A stretch of DNA of 16,481 bases, taken from positions 1 to 16,481 of the forward strand of contig CACZPE010000023.1 in the NCBI GenBank assembly GCA_902782875.1, given 5' to 3'. A program made the translations under genes and the position numbers. How positions within the stretch are numbered: the stretch's first letter is position 1; each line of letters begins with the position of its first letter. Origin of the DNA: an uncultured Ruminococcus sp. GTDB lineage: Bacteria > Bacillota_A > Clostridia > Oscillospirales > Ruminococcaceae. This document shows positions 7,099-14,817 of this stretch, piece by piece. Under the pieces are notes generated by a model that made no database searches, was not told the DNA's origin, and worked only from the letters and a program-made list of their open reading frames with translations.

Positions 7099-8076
7099 GT
7101 GGCAAAAAAGAAAAAAGATCTCAAGCCCTCCGAGCTCGCCGCTCTCAGGGAACAGGAGAATGCTGCCGCACTTGCGGCACTGAAAAAGCGCCGTGAGAAG
7201 GAACATAAGAAAATGCTCAAGTCCAAGGGCTCCAACAAGAGAGTCGGCAAGTCCTGGACAAATGATATCGGCATATTTCTCCTGCTCTTCTTCATGGGAC
7301 TGTTTATGGTATTCCCGATATATCTTGCAGTCGTAAACTCCATAAAGCCCGTACAGGAAGTATTCCTCATGCCTCCGAAGCTTTATGCGATGGACCCCAC
7401 CACAGAGAATTTCAGGGATCTGTTCAAGATCGCCAACAATTCCTGGGTGCCGTTCTCAAGAAATATATTCAACAGCGTATTCGTAACACTCGTGGCAACG
7501 GTGCTGCACGTACTCTTCGCTTCAACAGCTGCATTCGTGCTTTCCAAGTGCCGCTTCCCCGGTGACGCATTCCTCAATCAGGTCGTTGTCATAGCCCTTC
7601 TGTTCAACTCCACAGTACTTTATATAATGCAGTACATGGTAATGGCTACCCTGGGCATGATAAACACCTATTCGGCACTGATACTCCCCATAATATCGAC
7701 ATCTATGGGTCTCTACCTTATGAGACAGTCAATGACGACTATCCCCGATGCAATGATAGAGGCCGCCAAGGTGGACGGTGCAGGTCTGCTGAGGATCTGC
7801 TGGGGCGTTGTAATGCCCAACTGTAAGCCCGCTCTTATGACGATCATCATTTTTGAGTTCCAGACGGCGTGGAACGCAAACGGCGGCGGTCTTGTATACG
7901 ATGAGGCACTCAAGACCATCCCCGTTGTTGTTCAGCAGATCGCTGCGGCCGGTATCGCCCGTCAGGGTGCGATAGCTGCATCGGCAGTTGTTCTGATGAT
8001 ACCTCCTCTGCTGGTATTCGTACTTGCACAGAGAAACGTTATGGAAACGATGGCGCATGCAGGTATGAAGGATTGA
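7099..8076 (+). CDS. carbohydrate ABC transporter permease, pair A subunit 2 (MalG/YtcP-like)
   Basis: Partner of the preceding permease, 325 residues with about six membrane segments. The first (residues about 56-80, IGIFLLLFFMGLFMVFPIYL) and the following SIKPVQEVF are typical of the second permease of sugar importers. The EAA loop is at 221-240 (EAAKVDGAGLLRICWGVVMP). Unusual is the N-terminal cytoplasmic tail of about 55 residues, rich in Lys, Arg, Ala and Glu, which looks helical or coiled. Start: GTG 7099, 5 nt after GAGGTGA (7087-7093) and 12 nt after the previous stop. Confidence 0.93.
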   Translation: MAKKKKDLKPSELAALREQENAAALAALKKRREKEHKKMLKSKGSNKRVGKSWTNDIGIFLLLFFMGLFMVFPIYLAVVNSIKPVQEVFLMPPKLYAMDPTTENFRDLFKIANNSWVPFSRNIFNSVFVTLVATVLHVLFASTAAFVLSKCRFPGDAFLNQVVVIALLFNSTVLYIMQYMVMATLGMINTYSALILPIISTSMGLYLMRQSMTTIPDAMIEAAKVDGAGLLRICWGVVMPNCKPALMTIIIFEFQTAWNANGGGLVYDEALKTIPVVVQQIAAAGIARQGAIAASAVVLMIPPLLVFVLAQRNVMETMAHAGMKD

Positions 8077-8112
8077 TCTTCATACATGATTAAACTTAAA
8101 AAGGGTGATGAT

Positions 8113-9663
8113 ATGTCAGGCTTTAAAAGGCTGCTTTCAGCCTGCGGCGCACTGCTGATAATGACCTCACTTGCAGGCAGTGTACACGCTACGGAAAGCT
8201 ATGACCCTTACAGCTACGACAGATGGGGCGATTCGGTCCCCTCACAGGTCGGATATACAGCAGAGAGATTTGTTGACGGAAAGCTCATCAACGGGCTCTC
8301 CGACAAGATAAGGAGCATGGAAGGCTTCGATTATGATACAGAGAGCTGGAAACAGCTGCTGCAGCTGAAAGAACCTGCCGATCTCTACATCTCATATGAC
8401 GACAAGATGTATATAGTTGATAAGGGCAACAACAGGATCGTGGTCACCGACCTCGATTTCAACCTCGTGGGCTATATGGACAAGTTCACGTACAACGGAG
8501 ATACACTCAAGCTCAATGCCCCGCAGGGCATATTCGTGGATCAGTACACCGACTTTGTGTATATCTGCGATACAGAGAACAGCAGAGTTCTCAAATGCGA
8601 CTATGACGGCAATGTGGATATGGTTTTCGAGAAGCCCCAGTCAGAGATATATTCTCAGGAGCTTACCTTCAAGCCCGAAAAGGTCGTAGTTGACAAGGCG
8701 GGCAATGTTTATATGGTAGTCGGCTCTATCACAAAGGGTGCGGTCATGTACAGCAAGACAGGCGAGTTCCTCGGCTTCTTTGGTGCAAACCGTGTCGAGG
8801 CTACCGCAGAGATCGTGATGAACGCTTTCTGGAACACCATCGCCACCGAAGCTCAGAGAGACCGTATGGCAAAATCCACTGCGGTAGGCTTTGACAACTT
8901 CGATATCGATGACAGCGGCTTTATATACACTGTCACAGAGTCCAATGATGTACAGACCGATACTGTGAAGAAGGTCAATCCCAAGGGCACGAACATTCTC
9001 CACACAATAGTCGATGAGGATACCGTGTTCGGTGATCATAACCCCGCTTACTGGTCTATATATACCAAGCAGTCTGCGATCGTGGATATCGATATCGGCC
9101 CCAACGGAGAGATGAATCTGCTTGATTTCGCACACGGCAGAGTATTCCAGTATGACAAGCTCGCAAACCTCATGTTTGTCATGGGCGGCTCGGGCAACCA
9201 GCTCGGAACATTCCTCAGCGCTGTTGCCATAGAGTCCTATGATGACAAGATATACGTGCTTGACTCAAGAAAGAACGGCATAACGATATTCAAGAGAACG
9301 GATTTCGGCCAGATAGTTACCACTGCTACAGATCTCTACAACAAGGGCTACTACGATGAGTCCTATGAGCCGTGGCAGGAAGTCATCAAGTATGACGGCA
9401 ACTATGTAAGGGCTTATATCGGCATAGGTAATGCGCTTCTCGGTCAGGAAAAGTACAAGGAAGCGATGAAGTACTTCAAGGTCGCTATCAGCCGCAAGCG
9501 CTACAACAGAGCGTTCGAGGGCTACAGGGACCAGCTGATGCAGAAGTATCTCACACCTGTGGTGATAACGATATTCGTACTTGTGGTACTCACAAAGGTA
9601 CTCAAGCTCCTCGAAAAGAAGGGCGTAATAAAATTCCCGTGGACAAGAAGGAGAGGTGCATAG
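8113..9663 (+). CDS. secreted NHL-type beta-propeller/TPR protein with C-terminal membrane anchor
   Basis: No enzymatic function recognised; the architecture suggests an extracellular scaffold or receptor. It has 516 residues. Residues 1-26 are a signal peptide (FKRLLSACGALLIMTSLAGS, cleavage near VHA|TES). About 85-395 form NHL-like propeller blades, for example DLYISYDDKMYIVDKGNNRI, then APQGIFVDQYTDFVYICDTE followed by NSRVLK, and KPEKVVVDKAGNVYMVVG. About 404-470 resemble one to two TPR units (AYIGIGNALLGQEKYKEAMKYFKVAI). About 481-500 are one membrane helix, followed by a basic cytoplasmic tail (WTRRRGA). The propeller and TPR should therefore lie outside the cell. ATG 8113 is chosen over ATG 8086 because AAGGGTGAT (8101-8109) precedes it at good distance and the signal peptide starts there. 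It ends 1 nt before the Yip1 gene, implying coupled synthesis. Confidence 0.85.
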   Translation: MSGFKRLLSACGALLIMTSLAGSVHATESYDPYSYDRWGDSVPSQVGYTAERFVDGKLINGLSDKIRSMEGFDYDTESWKQLLQLKEPADLYISYDDKMYIVDKGNNRIVVTDLDFNLVGYMDKFTYNGDTLKLNAPQGIFVDQYTDFVYICDTENSRVLKCDYDGNVDMVFEKPQSEIYSQELTFKPEKVVVDKAGNVYMVVGSITKGAVMYSKTGEFLGFFGANRVEATAEIVMNAFWNTIATEAQRDRMAKSTAVGFDNFDIDDSGFIYTVTESNDVQTDTVKKVNPKGTNILHTIVDEDTVFGDHNPAYWSIYTKQSAIVDIDIGPNGEMNLLDFAHGRVFQYDKLANLMFVMGGSGNQLGTFLSAVAIESYDDKIYVLDSRKNGITIFKRTDFGQIVTTATDLYNKGYYDESYEPWQEVIKYDGNYVRAYIGIGNALLGQEKYKEAMKYFKVAISRKRYNRAFEGYRDQLMQKYLTPVVITIFVLVVLTKVLKLLEKKGVIKFPWTRRRGA

Positions 9664-9664
9664 A

Positions 9665-10294
9665 ATGCTTGATCTTACCCAGGGCCAGTTTGTAAAGCAC
9701 GTTGTTATGCATCCGTTCGAGGGATTTGAGGACCTGAGATGGAAAAAATCGGGTTCCATGGTTATAGCGACTGTTATAGTTGCCCTGCTGTTCTTCCAGC
9801 AGCTGGCGTATGACAGGCTTTACGGCTTTCAGTACTATGTTGACTACGACAAGGTTTTCAATATAATCCCGTACATATTCCGCAGCTTCGGACTGTTTCT
9901 GCTGTATGTGGTCTGCAACTGGGCCATGTGCACGCTCTTTGACGGCGAGGGCTCGCTCAAGAATATCTACATAGTCACAGCGTATGCGCTTATACCGTAT
10001 ATCGCGGGAAGCCTGCTGGGCACATTCCTGTCGCATATACTGATAATAGATGAGCAGATATTCATCGAGACAGTGGAGATCATAGGTCTTGCCTGGTCGG
10101 TGGTGCTGTTCATATCAGCAATGAAGGCAGTACATCAGTTCACGTTCGGCAAGACGATCGCGCTGATACTCCTCACTGCGGTTGCGATGCTTGCATGTGT
10201 TTTCCTGCTCGTACTGCTGCTCACACTGTTCCAGCAGGTACTGATATTCATATTTACGATTTATACGGAGCTGTCTTATAGGCTTAGAGTATAA
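9665..10294 (+). CDS. Yip1-family five-pass integral membrane protein
   Basis: Small polytopic membrane protein of 209 residues with about five hydrophobic segments: near residues 32-50, 67-92, 103-126, 134-153 and 161-200. The conserved Yip1 signature lies between the second and third (DGEGSLKNIYIVTAYALIPY). A cytoplasmic-looking start, PFEGFEDLRWKKSGS, is also usual in bacterial members. Bacterial Yip1 proteins have no firmly known biochemical role. ATG 9665 is preceded by GAGGTG (9653-9658), which lies inside the end of the previous gene; GTG 9656 is too close to this site. The spacing of 1 nt to the propeller gene and 20 nt to the DUF5696-like gene suggests that the three products act together, possibly as a membrane platform for the transporters (inference). 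Confidence 0.87.
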   Translation: MLDLTQGQFVKHVVMHPFEGFEDLRWKKSGSMVIATVIVALLFFQQLAYDRLYGFQYYVDYDKVFNIIPYIFRSFGLFLLYVVCNWAMCTLFDGEGSLKNIYIVTAYALIPYIAGSLLGTFLSHILIIDEQIFIETVEIIGLAWSVVLFISAMKAVHQFTFGKTIALILLTAVAMLACVFLLVLLLTLFQQVLIFIFTIYTELSYRLRV

Positions 10295-10314
10295 AGGAAA
10301 AGTGGTGATCATAG

Positions 10315-12654
10315 ATGAATCTTAAGTTTAAAAGGACAGCTGCGTTCCTGCTTTCCCTTCTGCTCTTAGCCCCTATGGGTGCAAGCGTATACTCCGAGGA
10401 TGCTGCGGATGATGCCGCGGCCAGCCAGGAGCAGACGGAAGATGCCGATGAAAAGGCAGATGAGCAGGAAGAAGAAAAGGAAGAAAAGAGTTCCAAGAAA
10501 AAGAAGAAAAAGGACGAGAAGCCCCGTACCGAGGAAGAAGCCTTCGCGCTTATGAAAAAAGTCGCAGGCAACGACAAGCTCGAGCTTTACAAGAACGACA
10601 AGGAGTATACCCTCTGCCTGAAGGATCTGAGAACAGGCAAGCTGTGGTGGTCAAATCCCGTCGATCTCGAGCAGTCAAACGCCAAGAAGGGCCAGAAGAC
10701 AGACCTTGCATCGGCTATCTCGCTTACATATGCAGAGCCCTACAACCGTTCTACCACAACACAGAACAACAAGGGCAAGGGCAAGACAAAGATGACCGAC
10801 ATACCCAACGGCGTGAAGTATGAGTACACATTCTCCCAGCCGGGTATCAAGATACCCGTTGAGATCACGCTTGAGGACGATCATCTCAAGCTGTATGTCG
10901 ATACCAAGCAGATAAAGGAGGATCATCCTTCATCCATCGACGGTCAGCTCGTCAGCGATCTTGCGTTCTTCACAACATTCGGTGCTGCGGGACTCAATGA
11001 AAATGGCTACTTCGTAGTTCCCGACGGATGCGGCGCCGTGGTTGAATTCAACAACGGAAAGACCGACCTGAGAACATATTCGGGCAAGGTATACGGCAGG
11101 GATATAACTGTTGTAAAGCAGCAGAAAACAGCCGTGACGAGAAATGTCAGCCTGCCGATGTACGGCATAGTCAAGGGCGATTCAGCTCTTATGGTCGTAG
11201 CTACCAAGGGTGATGCCTGCGCATCCATCAACACATATGTATCAAATCAGAACAAGACGGACTATAATTCGACCTATTTTGATTTTGAGCTGAGAACATC
11301 CGATGAATACATGATGGGCGGCGATTCAAACCCTCTGAAGGTATTTGAGAAGAGAGGCATACTCGTGCCTGAGATAGAGGTAAGGTACTATCCCGTTGTC
11401 AACGAAAACGGCGGCGATATCGACTATACCGACATCGCAAAGGAGTACAGGGATTATCTTATCAAGGAAAAGGGCGTTGAGGACAAGCAGATACCCCAGA
11501 CCTCGCCCCTGTATATCGACATCTACGGCGGCACTCTCGAAAAGAAATCAGTGCTCGGAGTACCCGTTACCGTAAGACAGCCCGTGACCAAATTCGATAC
11601 CGCAAAGAATATGCTCGAGGGTCTCAAGGGCCGTTCGGTTGACGAGATGGTAGTCACCTACAACAAATTCTCCGGCGAGGATATGGGCGAAAAGATAACC
11701 GATTCATGGAGCCCTGCTTCAAATCTCGGCGGAAACGGCGGCTGGAAAAAGCTGAAAAGCTACGCCGACCAGAACAATATCGCGATATATCCGTCCGTTG
11801 ACAATACTCTCTTCAAGACAGGCAACGGCTACTGGTCGATGACGAATACCGCCATAAGAGTATCTAATGCATACTCCAGAATACCTGTCTACGATCTGGC
11901 GCACGGCGTTGAGAACAAGTACTACAAGCCGCTTTCACTGTTCTCTCCCGCTTCCTACAACAGGGCATTTACAAGGCTGATAAACAGTTATTCCAAAAAG
12001 GGCAACACGAATTTTGCGTTCGGTTCGCTCTCGAATACGATATACGGCGACTACGGCAAGGCAGCCACTTCAAGAGAGATGGCAAAGGGCATAGTTTCCG
12101 ATATCTATGCAAATGCTAAGCAGAACGGTTCTGTACTCGCTGATAATGCCGCATCCTATGTTATACCTTATGCGGACCATGTCACCAATGTACCGATCGA
12201 TTCGAGCAAGTTCGACCTGTTCGACTATGACGTTCCCCTGTATCAGATGGTGCTTCACGGAGTTACTCCCTATTCGGGCATCGCGCTCAATTCCGAAGCG
12301 GATGTACAGCGTGCGATACTTGACTGTGTATCCTCGGGAAGCAATTTCAGCTTTGATTTCGTGGGACTTGAAGCAGCAGACCTCAAGGATACCAAGCTTG
12401 ACTGCTACTACTATGCGTACTACGCAAACTGGACAGACGAAGCAGCAGGAGCATATCAGCTTGCCAATGAAGTGCTCGCACCTGCGGCTGATTCCTACAT
12501 CGTTGACTACAATATCTACGATGGCGGAAATGAGATAGAGACCGTCTACGACGGCGGCTATACCACGGTCGTGAATTATGAAAAGGGCACTATCACGGCA
12601 AACGGCAAGGTATACAACGTTGCCGATTACATAGGACAGGGGGCTGCAGAGTGA
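10315..12654 (+). CDS. secreted DUF5696-like protein, possible glycoside-hydrolase-like fold
   Basis: Large exported protein of 779 residues. Residues 1-27 are a signal peptide (KFKRTAAFLLSLLLLAPMGA) without a Cys lipobox. About 28-72 are an acidic and then lysine-rich linker, including six Lys in a row. About 88-390 are beta-rich, starting with YTLCLKDLRTGKLWWSNP, which resembles the N-terminal sandwich found before many glycosidase barrels. About 390-730 alternate strands and helices as in a TIM barrel (VDEMVVTYNKF, IAIYPSVDNTLF, VPLYQMVLHGVTPYSGIALN). A short all-beta tail ends VVNYEKGTITANGKVYNV. I assign the family from overall resemblance to DUF5696 proteins beside sugar transporters in Firmicutes; catalytic residues cannot be named. 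Start: ATG 10315 with GGTGAT (10304-10309) upstream. The stop overlaps the next GTG by 4 nt. Protein and secretion are certain; the fold is inference. Confidence 0.8.
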   Translation: MNLKFKRTAAFLLSLLLLAPMGASVYSEDAADDAAASQEQTEDADEKADEQEEEKEEKSSKKKKKKDEKPRTEEEAFALMKKVAGNDKLELYKNDKEYTLCLKDLRTGKLWWSNPVDLEQSNAKKGQKTDLASAISLTYAEPYNRSTTTQNNKGKGKTKMTDIPNGVKYEYTFSQPGIKIPVEITLEDDHLKLYVDTKQIKEDHPSSIDGQLVSDLAFFTTFGAAGLNENGYFVVPDGCGAVVEFNNGKTDLRTYSGKVYGRDITVVKQQKTAVTRNVSLPMYGIVKGDSALMVVATKGDACASINTYVSNQNKTDYNSTYFDFELRTSDEYMMGGDSNPLKVFEKRGILVPEIEVRYYPVVNENGGDIDYTDIAKEYRDYLIKEKGVEDKQIPQTSPLYIDIYGGTLEKKSVLGVPVTVRQPVTKFDTAKNMLEGLKGRSVDEMVVTYNKFSGEDMGEKITDSWSPASNLGGNGGWKKLKSYADQNNIAIYPSVDNTLFKTGNGYWSMTNTAIRVSNAYSRIPVYDLAHGVENKYYKPLSLFSPASYNRAFTRLINSYSKKGNTNFAFGSLSNTIYGDYGKAATSREMAKGIVSDIYANAKQNGSVLADNAASYVIPYADHVTNVPIDSSKFDLFDYDVPLYQMVLHGVTPYSGIALNSEADVQRAILDCVSSGSNFSFDFVGLEAADLKDTKLDCYYYAYYANWTDEAAGAYQLANEVLAPAADSYIVDYNIYDGGNEIETVYDGGYTTVVNYEKGTITANGKVYNVADYIGQGAAE

Positions 12655-13550
12655 AAAAACTTAATCTTTCATACGAAAAGAAAAAGGGACTTTACGGCTA
12701 TGGCTTCATTGGTCTGTGGTTCATCGGCGCGATGATGTTCTTCATCATTCCCGTTATAAAGTCGTTTATCTACTCATTCTACAATGTTACACCCGATATC
12801 GGACAGCTCGTAATGACACCTGCGGGCATAGAGAACTACAAGAGAGCATTCATGGTAGACCCGAACTTCCGCATATACCTCACGGAGGTACTCGGTCAGA
12901 CCGCATGGCAGACACCTGTAATAATCGTGTTCTCGCTCTTTGTTGCTATCATAATCAATCAGGAATTCTTCGGAAGAACATTTGCAAGAGCGATATTCTT
13001 CCTGCCCGTTATCATAGCGACAGGCCCTGTGTACGCAATAATCACAGGTGACCTTTCCACATCGGGTACAGCGGATGCGGACCAGTTCTCGACGATGTTC
13101 TCGTCAAACATGGTAGACCAGCTTCTCGAATTCATAGGCATCTACGGATTCAGTGACAAGCTGACCGATCTGCTTTCGACCATGACCTCGGATATCCTGA
13201 ACCTGGTATGGAAATGCGGTATCCAGATCATAGTATTCCTCTCGGCACTGCAGGCAATACCCCCGCAGGCCAAGGAGGCAGCAGGCATTGAGGGCGCTAC
13301 CGCATGGGAATTCTTCTGGAAGATAACACTTCCCTATGTATCACCTATGATACTTGTAAATCTTGTATATACGATAATCGACACATTCGTTGATCCCTCC
13401 AACAGGGTCATGGAACGTGTGCTGCAGATACAGGATGACTGGAAATACGGTCTGTCGGCCGCTATGGCATGGAGCTATTTCGTTATAATACTCATAGTTG
13501 TCGGAATAATATTTGCGGTTATGAACAAGATCGTATACTACGATGACTGA
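12651..13550 (+). CDS. sugar ABC transporter permease, pair B subunit 1
   Basis: Second MalF/LplB-type permease of the operon, 299 residues with about six membrane segments (the first is FIGLWFIGAMMFFIIPVIKS). The EAA loop is textbook, at 209-228 (EAAGIEGATAWEFFWKITLP). An extra stretch at about 133-180 in an external loop (TGDLSTSGTADADQFSTMFS onward) is absent from pair A subunit 1. It starts at GTG 12651, overlapping the DUF5696-like stop codon in GTGA, a classical arrangement for translational coupling. There is no second solute-binding protein next to it. It may share the large binding protein at 3206, or use one encoded elsewhere. Confidence 0.93.
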   Translation: MKKLNLSYEKKKGLYGYGFIGLWFIGAMMFFIIPVIKSFIYSFYNVTPDIGQLVMTPAGIENYKRAFMVDPNFRIYLTEVLGQTAWQTPVIIVFSLFVAIIINQEFFGRTFARAIFFLPVIIATGPVYAIITGDLSTSGTADADQFSTMFSSNMVDQLLEFIGIYGFSDKLTDLLSTMTSDILNLVWKCGIQIIVFLSALQAIPPQAKEAAGIEGATAWEFFWKITLPYVSPMILVNLVYTIIDTFVDPSNRVMERVLQIQDDWKYGLSAAMAWSYFVIILIVVGIIFAVMNKIVYYDD

Positions 13551-13567
13551 TCAAGGAGAGTTGGAAA

Positions 13568-14656
13568 ATGGCAGAGATCGCTAAAAAACAGAATCCCATT
13601 TCCGGCATTCTTCAGAAGATCAGACCGGAAAAGAAACCCAAGGAACCGAAGCGCAACCGCAAGGAGGAGAAGGAACGCTTCAAGAAGCGCCTTGCAACCC
13701 TTACTCCTGCTGAGCAGAAGTACCTGAAAAGAAAGAGATTCATCGAATCGGTATGGCCCGTTATGAGAGCACTCCTGGTGTTCGGCCTTTGCTTCGTTAT
13801 CATCTATCCGCTGCTGTACATGGTAACAGCTGCGTTCAGACCCAGGGCGGAGATGAATGACCCGACGATCATATGGCTCTCAAAGACACATACCACCCAG
13901 AACATCAAGGATGTCATAAGGACGATGGATTTCTGGCATACTCTGGGCAACACGCTGTTCCTCAACATCGGATGCTCTATCATTCAGGTCATAACCTGTG
14001 CGCTCACCGGATACGGCTTCGGAAGATTCAAGTTCAAGGGAAAGAATATACTCTTCGGCGTGGTAATATTCATGATACTCATGCCGCCGCAGATCATACT
14101 CATCCCTCAGTACACATTCTTCCGCTACTTCAACCCCTTCGGCATATACCACAAGCTCACAGGCAACTTCATCAACCTGATAGACAGCCCGCTGACCATG
14201 TATATGCCCGCGCTCACCGCGAACGGCATAAAGGCAGGCCTGTTCATATTCCTGTTCAGGCAGTCCTTCAGAGGCCTTCCCAAGGAGCTTGAGGATGCGG
14301 CTTATCTCGACGGATGCTCGCCGCTCAGGACATTTGTCAGCGTTATGATACCCAATGCAGGATCTACATTCCTCACGGTATTCCTCCTCTCGGTAGTATG
14401 GTACTGGAATGACTACTATGTAAGTACCTCGTTCTTCACCAACAACTCCACGATAGCACTTCAGCTCAAGAACCTCGATGCCGCACTGGTAAGAGTTATA
14501 TTCAACAACGGCAACGTCAAGGTAAATGCACGAGAGCTCATCGTATGGATGGAAGCAGGCTGTCTGCTGGCAGTCACACCGATACTGATCATGTATATAT
14601 TCCTCCAGAAGTATTTCACAGAGGGTATCGCAAGATCGGGCCTTACAGGCATGTAA
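13568..14656 (+). CDS. carbohydrate ABC transporter permease, pair B subunit 2
   Basis: MalG/YtcP-type partner of the preceding gene, 362 residues, longer than the usual 270-300. A strongly basic cytoplasmic extension of about 60 residues (EKKPKEPKRNRKEEKERFKK within it) precedes the first membrane segment at about 64-88. The EAA loop is at 242-261 (LEDAAYLDGCSPLRTFVSVM). An extra stretch, about 300-335, precedes the last membrane helix. ATG 13568 has AAGGAG (13553-13558) 9 nt upstream and lies 17 nt after the previous stop. Last gene of the tightly packed part of the operon. Confidence 0.93.
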   Translation: MAEIAKKQNPISGILQKIRPEKKPKEPKRNRKEEKERFKKRLATLTPAEQKYLKRKRFIESVWPVMRALLVFGLCFVIIYPLLYMVTAAFRPRAEMNDPTIIWLSKTHTTQNIKDVIRTMDFWHTLGNTLFLNIGCSIIQVITCALTGYGFGRFKFKGKNILFGVVIFMILMPPQIILIPQYTFFRYFNPFGIYHKLTGNFINLIDSPLTMYMPALTANGIKAGLFIFLFRQSFRGLPKELEDAAYLDGCSPLRTFVSVMIPNAGSTFLTVFLLSVVWYWNDYYVSTSFFTNNSTIALQLKNLDAALVRVIFNNGNVKVNARELIVWMEAGCLLAVTPILIMYIFLQKYFTEGIARSGLTGM

Positions 14657-14673
14657 TCGCACAGCGAACGCGT

Positions 14674-14711
14674 TTATGCGGCGAAACGGCTTTTGCCGTT
14701 TCGCTGCATAA
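14674..14711 (+). terminator. 17-bp stem-loop after the permease genes; terminator-like but without T-run
   Basis: TTATGCGGCGAAACGGC (14674-14690) pairs with 14695-14711 around a TTTT loop; 10 inner base pairs are exact and one outer pair is G-U. It starts 18 nt after the permease stop codon, where a terminator is expected. The following bases (TTATAAAAAG) contain no uridine tract on either strand. It may therefore be an mRNA 3'-end stabiliser or a weak, partial terminator rather than a full stop. Confidence 0.5.
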
Positions 14712-14724
14712 TTATAAAAAGCAG

Positions 14725-14747
14725 GATATACAGCAAAGCTGTATATC
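14725..14747. other. second intergenic hairpin, exact 10-bp stem
   Basis: GATATACAGC (14725-14734) and GCTGTATATC (14738-14747) are exact complements around an AAA loop. No T-run follows. It could equally be a protein-binding palindrome or an RNA hairpin within the transcript linking the permease and GH95 genes. Confidence 0.55.
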
Positions 14748-14754
14748 AAGGTGC

Positions 14755-14792
14755 TCTGTATGATGCCCCGAGATATCGGGGAATGATACGGA
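14755..14792. other. third intergenic hairpin
   Basis: CCCCGA (14766-14771) and TCGGGG (14776-14781) pair around a GATA loop. The complementarity continues outward to 14755 and 14792 with two mismatches and one G-U pair, giving 15 pairs in 17 positions. It ends 15 nt before the ribosome site (AGAGG, 14808-14812) of the GH95 gene, close enough to influence its translation. Confidence 0.5.
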
Positions 14793-14817
14793 CTACTTTG
14801 TTCTAACAGAGGTTTAT

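Noticed and set aside
8134..8145. Possible lipobox LSAC in the propeller/TPR protein
   Set aside because: The motif fits on paper, but the hydrophobic core follows the Cys instead of preceding it, so a type I signal peptide is more likely.
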